From the NCBI GenBank assembly GCA_903929895.1, contig CAIYWM010000145.1:1-12522 (forward strand): a stretch of DNA of 12,522 nt, in the 5' to 3' direction. The position numbers and the translations under genes were made by a program. The DNA is from an uncultured Alphaproteobacteria bacterium. Its GTDB lineage: Bacteria > Pseudomonadota > Alphaproteobacteria > Reyranellales > Reyranellaceae. Below, in pieces: positions 1 to 7,900 of this stretch. The notes under the pieces are model-generated. The model saw only the letters and a program-made list of their open reading frames with translations. It was not told where the DNA came from and searched no databases. Each line of letters begins with the position of its first letter. The stretch's first letter is position 1.

Positions 1-2
1 GC

Positions 3-167
3 AACGCCGTCATCGCGCTCACGAATTTCGTCAAGCGCGATGAGGAGAAGCGCGGCGACCTGAGCGACGACGGCACCGATGCTTCGCAGGCGATGCACCG
101 CATCGCTCGCCTTCTCGACCGCCAGTGGGCGATTGCGAACGCGGTCGAGGACAAGACCAAGCTCTAG
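3..167 (+). CDS. C-terminal fragment of an unidentified protein (5' end outside window)
   Basis: An open frame enters from the left edge and closes at a TAG at 165-167, giving 54 visible residues that begin NAVIALTNFVKRDEEKRGDL and end AIANAVEDKTKL. The stretch is charged and probably helical, with no motif I recognise. It is read in the same direction as everything downstream and is followed by a 59-bp gap before the next start codon. That it is real coding sequence is inferred from the codon pattern, with G or C in most third positions, and from a clean stop just before a gene with its own ribosome binding site. No function can be given. Confidence 0.55.
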   Translation, partial: NAVIALTNFVKRDEEKRGDLSDDGTDASQAMHRIARLLDRQWAIANAVEDKTKL

Positions 168-226
168 AAACTCTCGGCGGCGCTCATCACGGCGCCGCCG
201 ATCACGCTCAACCAGGAGACCACAAC

Positions 227-460
227 ATGAAGCTCAATGATTTCGACCGCGCCCAGATTGCCGCCGCACGTGAGCACGACGTTGCGATGAGCAAGGGGCG
301 CACAATCCCGCAGCAGAAGAGCGAATACCTCAAGCCCGTATCGTTCCGCCTGGATCCCGAGACGAAGTCGAAGCTCGAGATCCTCGCTCATCGCAACCGT
401 CGCACGATGTCGGGCCAGCTGGCCCAGCTCATCGACGACGCATTCGAACAGTCGAAGTGA
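227..460 (+). CDS. Small ribbon-helix-helix (CopG/Arc-type) DNA-binding protein
   Basis: The 77-residue product has a charged, probably flexible N-terminal 35 residues, then a segment (about 37-75) with the pattern of a ribbon-helix-helix fold. A short strand, PVSFRLDPE, is followed by helix TKSKLEILAHRNRRTMS and helix GQLAQLIDDAFEQS. Such proteins bind operators as dimers through the strand, and many regulate their own operon, a toxin-antitoxin pair or plasmid genes. The start at 227 is chosen because AGGAG lies about 10 nt upstream (213-217); the same frame stays open further upstream but has no site. No toxin-like partner is evident next to it, so a role as local repressor of the following operon is an inference. 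Confidence 0.75.
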   Translation: MKLNDFDRAQIAAAREHDVAMSKGRTIPQQKSEYLKPVSFRLDPETKSKLEILAHRNRRTMSGQLAQLIDDAFEQSK

Positions 461-473
461 AAGGAACAACGAA

Positions 474-872
474 ATGACTATCTATCACATCAACGGCTTC
501 GACATCGAGCACGGCGGGCGCGGCAAGTGGTTCGCCCGCGTCGAGAAGGACGGAGTCGTCATCGCCGACCGCGCTCCGGTTGTCTGGGAGCGGGACACGA
601 CCGACAGCACGACTGTCGTTTGGTATCCCGGCACCAACGCGGGCTCGCGCAATGCTCACGCTCTTGCCACGGCGGAACGGCCGCTCGTTGCCATCGCCAA
701 GGGCACCGAGCTCGAGAACGGACTGATGAAGTTCGAAGGCTTCCTCGGGCTCGCCGCCGTCAGCGCCAAGCGCAAGCCATGGAGCCGCACGCCTTCACCC
801 AGCAAGCGACTGAAGGAAGAGCTCAGCTGCACCGTCGACATCGTCGAGCTGCTCGGCTGGAAGGAGGATTAA
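474..872 (+). CDS. Unrecognised 132-residue protein
   Basis: The start follows the RHH gene by 13 bp, with a modest AAGGAA site upstream. The 132-residue product opens with a strand-rich region (MTIYHINGFDIEHGGRGKWF, then ARVEKDGVVIADRAPVVWERD) and ends with a basic segment, AKRKPWSRTPSPSKRLKEE, followed by an acidic helix VDIVELLGWKED. There is no signal peptide, membrane segment or cysteine cluster. I do not recognise the family. The gene ends 2 bp before the next start codon, and the AAGGAGG site of the next gene lies inside its last codons, so the two are probably translated together. It may be an accessory protein of the downstream operon, but nothing in the sequence proves this. Confidence 0.65.
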   Translation: MTIYHINGFDIEHGGRGKWFARVEKDGVVIADRAPVVWERDTTDSTTVVWYPGTNAGSRNAHALATAERPLVAIAKGTELENGLMKFEGFLGLAAVSAKRKPWSRTPSPSKRLKEELSCTVDIVELLGWKED

Positions 873-874
873 TC

Positions 875-1636
875 ATGAACTGCGTGCCGATCGACTTCAG
901 GTCTTCTGACCAAGCTTGCGCCGGCTTGGCGAGGCGCATCCTCACCAGCTTGCTCGCTGAGCATAAGTTGGATTCCGCAGGGTTGATGGGAACCATCAGC
1001 GACGCTCTCGCCAATGGCCGCACCGGCCTGGCCAACGACAAGTCGCGGGGCCGCTTCATCAAGCGCCTGCACAAGTCTCTCGGCGCCCGCCTTCTGCGCG
1101 TCCGCTTCTTTCCGGCACGTCCCGTGCGCGAGAGCGTCCTGACGATCCGGGCCTTCGGCCTCGGCGAGACCAGCCGCGGCGTCGTAATACGCGGTTGCTT
1201 TGCGTCTTTGGCGTTGGATGGCAACGCGCAGGCCTACACCGAATTCGAGATCACCCGGCATGCCCTCGAGCGAGCGGTGATGCGCGCCGGATTGCGAAAC
1301 CAGGAAGACCTCATCACGCTGGTCGACTCCACATTCGACATCGTGCGCGCCATGGTCTCCCTCGGCTCAAATGAGATCGAAAAGTCCTCTGGTCGCATCT
1401 TTTTGCCGCCGCTGATCGCCACGGGTGACGGCGAAACCCAGCGCGTTGTGCCGGTGTTTTGCCGCGAGGAACGCGCGGTCCTCACCTTCCTGCCGGTCGG
1501 AGGCAAGCACTCGGCGCTGGGAGCTTGGGCGTCGCAGTTCTCCGACACCGAGGTCCGGAGCGGCGCGTGGTTCGACGAGCGCATGCGCGAGTCGGAAGCG
1601 TTCACCCGGAGACATTTTGAGGAGTCTGCAGCATGA
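875..1636 (+). CDS. Unrecognised 253-residue protein upstream of the ParB-like gene
   Basis: A strong GGAAGGAGG site sits just upstream of the ATG at 875. The frame is open well before this point, but only this start has a site and it fits the preceding stop. The 253 residues begin MNCVPIDFRSSDQACAGLARRIL. A basic stretch (about 50-75) contains KSRGRFIKRLHKSLGARLLRVRFF. The C-terminal half looks alpha/beta, with strands such as RIFLPPLIATG, RVVPVFCR and AVLTFLPVGG. No catalytic motif, helix-turn-helix or membrane segment is evident. The stop overlaps the following micro-ORF start in an ATGA arrangement. I do not recognise the family; the basic patch would suit nucleic-acid contact, which is only a guess. 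Confidence 0.65.
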   Translation: MNCVPIDFRSSDQACAGLARRILTSLLAEHKLDSAGLMGTISDALANGRTGLANDKSRGRFIKRLHKSLGARLLRVRFFPARPVRESVLTIRAFGLGETSRGVVIRGCFASLALDGNAQAYTEFEITRHALERAVMRAGLRNQEDLITLVDSTFDIVRAMVSLGSNEIEKSSGRIFLPPLIATGDGETQRVVPVFCREERAVLTFLPVGGKHSALGAWASQFSDTEVRSGAWFDERMRESEAFTRRHFEESAA

Positions 1637-1686
1637 AGAGCGACATCGAGACGACCACTATCGGTCTGGAGGTGTCGCATGCTTGA
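1633..1686 (+). CDS. 17-residue micro-ORF linking two genes
   Basis: The ATG at 1633 overlaps the stop of the 253-residue gene (ATGA) and has GAGGAG about 9 nt upstream (1618-1623). It encodes MKSDIETTTIGLEVSHA and stops at 1684-1686. Its last 8 nt, ATGCTTGA, include the ATG of the ParB-like gene. Both ends are therefore in the usual arrangement for translational coupling: a ribosome leaving the upstream gene could restart here, end on the ParB start and restart again. Whether the peptide itself has a role is unknown. It could also be a chance reading frame, since the ParB-like gene has its own GGAGGTG site at 1668-1674. Confidence 0.35.
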   Translation: MKSDIETTTIGLEVSHA

Positions 1687-3082
1687 GGTCCACCCGCTCT
1701 GCGACCTGACGCCGAAGCTGGACGATAGGGCCTTCGAACTGCTGAAGGCCGACATCGCCCAGCGCGGGCAGACGGAGGCCATCATCCTCGTCGACGGCAT
1801 GATCGTCGACGGGCGCCACCGCCTGCGCGCCTGCCAGGAGCTGGGCATCGAGCCGCGCTTCCGCACGGAGGAGTGGGATGATGCACGGATCTACGCCTAC
1901 GTCAGATCGGACCTGGCTCGCTTCAAGCGCGTGACTGTCTCGCAGATCGCGATCTTCGAGGCGCTGTCAGAACACGACGAAATGGGGAGGGTTCGCAACC
2001 AAGGATGGGTAAACGCACAAAATGTGCATTTTGCAAACGTCAACCGTTCCGACTCTCAGGACGCTCGTTGGCTCGTCCGCCACGACAAGGGGGAAGCCCT
2101 GCGCATCCTGCGCGGTGAGTCCAAGCAGCACGTTCGCAAGGCCCGGAAGGAAGTCGAGGCCCGGATCCTGGCCCAGCACGCGCCCGACCAGGCCGTGCCA
2201 ACCATCACCATCGATCTTAACAAGTTGATCGTCGATCAGATCATCAAGACACTGAAGGAGACCATCATGACGACCCACCGCGAATTCTTTTCAATCGAAA
2301 GCCTGAAGGACGTGCTGACCCGCGCGCTGGTTGACGGCGCCGACCGCAAGCTGCTCGAGGACCTCGTGTCCAAGCACGTCTTCACAACCCTGATGCCGGC
2401 CATCAACGAGGTGGTCGCCGGCGCGGCGGCACCGCGCCCTGCTGTCCTCGAGCCGGTCGCGTTTGTCCCGGTAGCTCCGGCCGCTATCCTCGAGCCGAAG
2501 GTCGCAACCAAGGCGCCGCGCGCCAAGAAAGTCGCGCGCAGCTATCGTCGCGACTTGTCGTCCGACTTCATGACGCAGGCAGCGCGTAGTGCCACGGAAG
2601 CCTCGGCCTCGACCTGGCGGCAGAAGCTCAGTGCCGCCAATGCCAGCCTGTTCAGTTTCGAGATCTGCGCCGCGGAGGGCGACAAGACCACCCACAACTA
2701 TCCGCCATTCGTCGACGAGCCTGAGATGCTCGCCGATTGCTCGGATCGGGTTCTGGTGGCCAACATGTTCTACGCCCGCGCGGCACATAAGGAGCGCCTT
2801 GGTAAGTTCGATGCTCCTCCTGCTGGCGCCGACCTCGATCGCGAGGATCTCCGGGTCGCGTGGTTTGGGATGAGCTCGGTCTACTTTTCGCGGTTGAAGA
2901 AGCTCATGGCCGACACCGGCGATGTGTCGGTGAGCGCCGCCCTGCGCGAGCGCATCATCGCCTACCTGACCTCGCCCTTCGTGAAGGGGTGCAACGTGGA
3001 GGCCTCGCGCAGCATCCGCTGCCAGGACGGATTCCGGACCCATCTGACCACCTATCTCAACACGGAGGCCAACGATGTCTGA
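1679..3082 (+). CDS. ParB/Srx-domain protein with a long novel C-terminal region, coupled to jetA
   Basis: GGAGGTG lies 5 nt before the ATG. Of 467 residues, the first ~65 match the ParB N-terminal/sulfiredoxin-like fold. Residues 29-37 (RGQTEAIIL) correspond to the GQ-x-x-P-I box, and 44-51 (DGRHRLRA) to the G-x-R-R-x-R-A nucleotide-binding box. ParB proteins bind a DNA site and use CTP to slide on DNA; many mobile-element relatives have lost or changed these activities. After about residue 75 the usual ParB helix-turn-helix is not obvious. Residues ~155-197 are helical, ~245-285 form an Ala/Pro-rich linker, and 290-467 form a domain I do not recognise. The stop overlaps the jetA start by 8 nt (ATGTCTGA), tying this protein to the Wadjet-like genes. 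A second in-frame start at 2267 is described separately. The ParB-N call is firm; the role is inference. Confidence 0.75.
   Translation: MLEVHPLCDLTPKLDDRAFELLKADIAQRGQTEAIILVDGMIVDGRHRLRACQELGIEPRFRTEEWDDARIYAYVRSDLARFKRVTVSQIAIFEALSEHDEMGRVRNQGWVNAQNVHFANVNRSDSQDARWLVRHDKGEALRILRGESKQHVRKARKEVEARILAQHAPDQAVPTITIDLNKLIVDQIIKTLKETIMTTHREFFSIESLKDVLTRALVDGADRKLLEDLVSKHVFTTLMPAINEVVAGAAAPRPAVLEPVAFVPVAPAAILEPKVATKAPRAKKVARSYRRDLSSDFMTQAARSATEASASTWRQKLSAANASLFSFEICAAEGDKTTHNYPPFVDEPEMLADCSDRVLVANMFYARAAHKERLGKFDAPPAGADLDREDLRVAWFGMSSVYFSRLKKLMADTGDVSVSAALRERIIAYLTSPFVKGCNVEASRSIRCQDGFRTHLTTYLNTEANDV
2018..2033. repeat. Short inverted repeat in an AT-rich patch inside the ParB-like gene
   Basis: CAAAATG and CATTTTG (2018-2024 and 2027-2033) form 7-bp inverted arms around TG. 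They lie in a patch (about 2005-2045) clearly richer in A/T than its surroundings. A second, overlapping inverted repeat, GCACA-AAA-TGTGC, occupies 2016-2028. The patch encodes NAQNVHFANVN. It could be a protein-binding site, for example for the RHH protein or the ParB-like protein, or just a codon-use accident. Confidence 0.3.
2255..2269 (+). promoter_or_regulatory. Internal ribosome binding site and in-frame start within the ParB-like gene
   Basis: AAGGAG (2255-2260) precedes an ATG at 2267 by 6 nt, in the frame of the ParB-like gene. Initiation here would yield a 271-residue C-terminal product (2267-3082) beginning MTTHREFFSIESLKDVLTR. The spacing is ideal, better than at several true starts in this window. 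The junction falls after helix IVDQIIKTLKETI, so it also looks like a scar of two once-separate genes that became fused. Confidence 0.4.
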
Positions 3083-4370
3083 TGCCATTTCCCGTGCCAG
3101 TTCGAAGGCATCGCGCCTTCTGGTTGCCGCCCCCATGCACGCCATCCGCCTCCCGGATGGGGATCCCCTGTCGCTGTCCCTGATTGCACTCGAGCACGCC
3201 ATCGTGAAGGAGGTCTCCTCCACGAGCCCGCTTGAGCGGAAGGAACTGGTTGCCGTGGTCTCGGATGCGGCCGGCCTGATGGGGGTTTCTGACCCAGCTG
3301 CTACGGGTTCCACCGTGGTCGACGCCATCATGAACACCCGGCGCGGGTTCAAGCCATTCGCCGAGCGGCGCTATCTTCCGGGCGTCGGTCTGTCCGAGCT
3401 TTCCTTCAGCCTGCTGGAGGAGCGTTACACGGCACTGGGCCAGCTGACGATCAAGGCAAGCGACGAGGCGCGCTCATTACTCCTCTCGATGCTCAACGTC
3501 GACGACATCGACGCTGAGGCTTTGATCCGGCTCGCCACGGAACTGGCAGTGGCTGACGGCGCGCTCGATCGCGCGGCGGAACTTGCCGTGACGCTCAGGT
3601 TGCAGTGCGACTCCAACCTCACGAGCCTGCGCTCGCGGCTGGAAAGCTGGCGCATGGGCGTCTCCGACGACGACGGGATCCTCACCCTCATCGAGCGCGC
3701 CATCGCCCGTTCCGCCGATGCGCCGGCCCAGCTCAAGGCGCTGGTGGAGAAGGTGAGCGCCATCGATTCCAGCGATGCCATTCGCTTCATCCAGGCAATG
3801 CGGGACGCCCAGGCGGCGGCCTCGCGCCTCCGGCAGTTCCTGTGGGGCGTCCACAACGAAGCCGCGCAGATCATCGCCGAGCGGCTGTGCCTCGTCATGG
3901 TGCGTTCTTTGCCGCTCTATGATGTCACCGCGAAGATCGCGAGCAACGACATCGCGCTGGTAACGTTGTTCCACATCCTGCGCGGCACGGGTTCCGCCCG
4001 GCTGCCGAGCCTGGAGGCGATGTTCGACGCTTCATTGGCTGCGACCTCGGCCAACGCCAACGAGCGGATCGGCGTCGCGGTGGATTTCCGGGATGTCGCG
4101 GCACAGAGCCTTGATATCAGCCAGCGTGGTGACGCGCTGCTGGCGGGCCTGCTCGATCAGGATCGGGCGAGCGCCGGGAATGTCGCCCTGGTCCCGGAGG
4201 AGAATGCCGTGCTGCGCCACGCCATCTCGCGTCTCTACTACTGGCTCGTCTCGGGCAACGATCAGCAGATCGCGTCCGATGTCGGTCCCTACGTATCGCG
4301 CTCTGTCTATCAGGGCGCCGACATCAACGCGAAGCGGAAGGAGGATTCCGAATATGCAAGAGCTGCTTGA
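3075..4370 (+). CDS. jetA: JetA-like (MksF-like, kleisin-type) subunit of a Wadjet-like system
   Basis: The ATG overlaps the ParB-like stop by 8 nt and has GGAGG (3064-3068) upstream. The 431-residue product is mostly helical. An N-terminal segment of ~110 residues could be winged-helix-like (LSLIALEHAIVKEV, then RKELVAVVSDAAGLMG). It is followed by long helical stretches such as SRLRQFLWGVHNEAAQIIAERL (~250-275). In Wadjet, JetA is the kleisin that bridges the two ATPase heads of JetC and carries JetB. Here the call rests on position (first of four overlapping genes), size close to known JetA proteins, helical character and the clear JetC/JetD downstream; I could not verify family-specific residues. 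It ends in a basic/acidic tail, NAKRKEDSEYARAA, whose codons contain the ribosome binding site of the next gene. Confidence 0.6.
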   Translation: MSDAISRASSKASRLLVAAPMHAIRLPDGDPLSLSLIALEHAIVKEVSSTSPLERKELVAVVSDAAGLMGVSDPAATGSTVVDAIMNTRRGFKPFAERRYLPGVGLSELSFSLLEERYTALGQLTIKASDEARSLLLSMLNVDDIDAEALIRLATELAVADGALDRAAELAVTLRLQCDSNLTSLRSRLESWRMGVSDDDGILTLIERAIARSADAPAQLKALVEKVSAIDSSDAIRFIQAMRDAQAAASRLRQFLWGVHNEAAQIIAERLCLVMVRSLPLYDVTAKIASNDIALVTLFHILRGTGSARLPSLEAMFDASLAATSANANERIGVAVDFRDVAAQSLDISQRGDALLAGLLDQDRASAGNVALVPEENAVLRHAISRLYYWLVSGNDQQIASDVGPYVSRSVYQGADINAKRKEDSEYARAA

Positions 4371-4989
4371 TAATGCAAACGGCGCTGCGGCCCGACTGAT
4401 CCAGTTCGGCCTGCAGCCGACGCTGACCACGGTCTCGGATCAGGAATATCACACCCTGCTGCAGCGGTACTTCGCGGATGACAAGTTCCGCGAGCGTGTC
4501 GCCTCGGTCGGCGAGGGTCTGGGGCTCGTTGTCCACGCGACATCGGCCGCACAGCTGATCCTGGTGCCGACCGAGGGCTCGGTGTTCAGGGCGCGCTCGC
4601 CTGACAATGCCGCGAAGGTGGCGCTGGCGGCCATGGCGATAGCTGCCTCGTTCTGGCCGACGCCGCTCGAAATGGATCGCGCGACGGCCCCGGGCGCACG
4701 AGTGCCCAGGATCAAGAAGGAGGACGCAGTCTCAGTCCTCCGGCGCATCGTCGACAAGGCGGAGCCCGGGACCCACGCCCATGACGTCTCCGAATGGCGC
4801 GATGCCGACATCGACCATGCGGACCGGAACACGCTCTTCGCCCTGGTGCGGAAGGCGGTCGAGGTCCTCGTCCGGAACGGCATGATCATCGAAGATGAGG
4901 GGGAAATGCTCCGGCCCACCCTCCGCTTCGCCACCGTCGCCTACCACCTTGCAACCAGCCCCGAATTCAATGAGGTTCAAAATGCTTGA
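4354..4989 (+). CDS. jetB: JetB-like (MksE/KITE-type) winged-helix subunit
   Basis: The start at 4354 has GGAAGGAGG (4336-4344) about 9 nt upstream and overlaps jetA by 17 nt. The open frame extends further 5', but only through jetA codons. The 211 residues fit the ~200-residue size of JetB/MksE proteins, which are dimeric tandem winged-helix (KITE) subunits that bind the kleisin. Residues ~120-205 look like a winged helix: IKKEDAVSVLRRIVDKA, a loop, ADRNTLFALVRKAVEVLVRNGMI, then the hairpin IIEDEGEMLRPTLRF. The protein ends VQNA, with its TGA inside the first codons of jetC (ATGCTTGA). The call is by context plus fold impression; identity to the DUF4194 family was not tested. Confidence 0.62.
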   Translation: MQELLDNANGAAARLIQFGLQPTLTTVSDQEYHTLLQRYFADDKFRERVASVGEGLGLVVHATSAAQLILVPTEGSVFRARSPDNAAKVALAAMAIAASFWPTPLEMDRATAPGARVPRIKKEDAVSVLRRIVDKAEPGTHAHDVSEWRDADIDHADRNTLFALVRKAVEVLVRNGMIIEDEGEMLRPTLRFATVAYHLATSPEFNEVQNA

Positions 4990-7900
4990 AGTCACCCGCC
5001 TGATCATCCGCAACTACGGCTTCTCCGCGAAGTCCTTCCACCCGAAGGCCGACATTTTGACGTCGGGCTCGACGCTCGTGATGGCCGCCAACTACACCGG
5101 CAAGACTTCGATCCTGCAGGGCGTCCTCGCCGTGCTCGATCCCTCCGCCAACACCTTCGTCTCGGCGGAAGGTCCCGGCCGCAAGCTCGAGGACTACCTC
5201 CAGACCGACGGTTCCGTCTCGGTGGTGGGGCTCGAGTTCGCCCACCACGGTTCGCCCTTCGTGGCGCTCATGGTTGCGGCAATCGCTGACGGCGACGTTC
5301 GCCGTTTCTTCACCCTGATGCCGGTCTCGGTGTTCGGTTCCAGCGTGTTCGCCGAGGACACTTGCAGCATCTCCTTCCGCGAGGCCCGCCACGCGGCCCA
5401 GCGCCTGCGTGACACCGACGATGGCACGATCCTCGTCGAGACCGTGCGTGAGTGGCGCCGTGCGCTGGAGCAGCGCGGCGTTCTCACCAGCACGGTGGAT
5501 GCCATGAAGCGCTGGGCACGGCGCGAGGGTGGCATTGACGGCCTGCTCACGGGCGGCATGACCGAGCTGAAGCTGCTCGACACCCTGCTCGAGGTGGTTC
5601 TTCCCGTCGAGGCTGGCCTTGATGCCGGCCGCGATATTGTGGCCACCGTGGCGGGCATGGCATCCCTGCCGGCCGATCGCGAACACTTTGCCGAGATCAC
5701 CAACCTCGCCGCCAAGACTGCGGGTCTCGTCGAGCACGCCAACGTCCGCGCCGCGGCGGTCGATACCGCGCAGAGGGCTGTCGTGGCGGCCGCCGGTGTG
5801 CGTCGGTACGTCCTCGATCAGATCACCGAGAAGCGTGCCGCTGAAACCGAATTGGCAGAGCGTCGTCAGTCGGCGCAGGAGGAGCGCGATTCCGAGGCGG
5901 CACGCCTGGGCTTGATCAAGCGGGATATGCTCAACGCCCGCTATGAGGTGGCCCACCGCGCCCTGGAAGCCGCGAACGCGGCCCTGCAGGAGGCTTCCGC
6001 CAAGCGCGACGCCGCCCAGCTGGAGGTCGAGGCCGGCCGCATCATCGAGGACATCCGCCTCGCGACCCTCCGCGAGGGCGAAATCCGCGAACTGACGGCT
6101 GCCCTTGAGAAGGAAGATCGTGGCTTGGCGCCCCTTCGCCTGAAGGTGAATGGTCTGGCCTATGCCACAGGTGTGGCGGGCAAGACCCTGCTGGCAGGGC
6201 TGGGGGAGTCGATCGACGTCTACACCATCGAGAAGGACGAGGTGGAATCGCAGCTCGCTTCCGCCATGGCGGAGAAGGGTCGTGCGGCACAGCGGCGCGA
6301 TGCTGCCGGTCGTGGGATCACCGAGCGCACCGCAGAGCGCGCGCGGCTTGCATCTCGCTTGATCCCGGTCCGCGACCCCGAGGTGATTGCCGCCGACATC
6401 GCGGCCAAGGACGAGGAAATCCAAACCCTTGAGCAGGACGCCGCGGATGCGGCCGAGCGCATCGCCGCCCTGCGTGCCGATATCGCTGCGGCGACGGCGA
6501 CCAAGCTCGATCTGACCAACCGCGCTGCGGCAGCGTCGGCGCGTGCCGCCAAGCACGCCGATACCGGCGCCGCCATCCTCTCCGATCAGATCCTGCGAGA
6601 CATGGGTGCCTCGGCGCCCAACCTCGCGATCGCAGTGCTGGAGAGCAACGTCGCCGGGCTCCGCGACGACATGGCCCAGAACACCCTGAGCCTGCGCGCC
6701 CTGGAAGCAGCCCTGCGGAGCATCGAGGAGAACGGCGTCTCCGGCGTCGACGAGAGCGCCGCCATGGTTGTCCGGGCGCTGCGCGGAGCAGGCGTCAAGT
6801 CGGCGCGCCCCTTCATGGCTTGGGCGGCGGAAGTATACCCCGCAGACAAGCTGGTCGAGATCGCCCGCGACCCGGCGGTGGCCTGCGGCGTCTATGTGCC
6901 TGACGAGGCCGACGCGCAGCGTGCTACCGACCTCCAGGTGAACGTCACGCGCCCCGTGGCGATCATCCCCGGTGGTACCGCCAGCGTTGCGCGGACCGTC
7001 GTGCCGGCGCCTGCCGCCTTCTATGACAAGGACGAGGCGGCCCGCCTCGCCGAGACTGACCGTGACCGCCGAGCCGAACTTGAGGCGCGGGCTCGCTCCC
7101 TCGGTGATGCCGAGCGGCAGCACGCTGACCTTCTCTCCCGTTGCCGGCAGTGGGAGGCCGACATGGGTTCCGCCGCGGCCGCCAGGCTCGAAGCGGACGC
7201 CCTGATGGCCGACGTCGAGGCCCTCGGCATCACGGCCAAGGAAGCAACCCTCGCCGGGCTGACTGTCGGAGCGGCCGACCTCGCGCATGCCGTGAAGCGC
7301 GCCGGCGCGGCCCTTGCCGCCTTGCGCGCCGAGGCGGTTGAATCCGCCCGCATGGCGGAGATCAGCCAGCGCATCGCCGAACTCGAGGAGATCCTCGCCG
7401 GTCTGGAGTCAGAGCACACCGCCGCCGCGGAGGATTTGATCTCGGCCGAGGCGATGGTTCGCGAGGTAGATGCGAGGCGCGAAGCTATTGGGGAATCCCT
7501 GATGGCTGCCAACCTTCGCCGGCGTGCTGTCGAAGTTCAGGTCAATGGTCTTCCCGCCGGTGAAGATAATGGAACGCCCCCGGCGTCGTTCGAGGCGCTG
7601 GTCGCAGAGTTCGAGTCTGCCCGGGCCGCGCTGGCGGCGCGCGAGACCTCGACAACTTCGGCTCTCCGCGCCCGCATCGAGGAGAAGACGTCCGACTCCA
7701 CCCGCCTGCGGACCCGCCTGGGTCGTATCAGCCGCGAGGTGCTTGCCCGCGCCACCGTTCTGGCGCAATCCGATGTCGATGCCGAGGTGCACCTTCAGGA
7801 TGCGCAGCGCGCCCTGAATTCGGCAGACTCGACCCGCGACGCGGCCGAACGCGCCTGCGGTGCAGCTGATCACGCTGCGAAGGAACTCCGCCGTGAGGGC

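Noticed and set aside
227..872. Toxin-antitoxin pair formed by the RHH protein and the 132-residue protein
   Set aside because: The second protein shows no ParE/RelE, MazF or PIN-type features and the two genes do not overlap; the idea is not supported beyond the RHH fold.
527..874. 5' extension of the 253-residue gene's frame
   Set aside because: It overlaps the whole 132-residue gene in another frame, is Arg/His/Gln-rich like a shifted frame, and has no ribosome binding site, whereas 875 has GGAAGGAGG.
2291..3352. 353-codon open frame on the - strand across the ParB-like/jetA junction
   Set aside because: It crosses two coupled + strand genes, is Arg/Gly-rich, and its start has no supporting context; a high-GC shadow.
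4967..7288. Long open frame on the - strand (773 codons) opposite jetC
   Set aside because: It mirrors the GC-rich third positions of the Ala/Glu/Arg coiled-coil codons; its translation is low-complexity Gly/His/Arg-rich, and the + strand frame has clear ATPase motifs.
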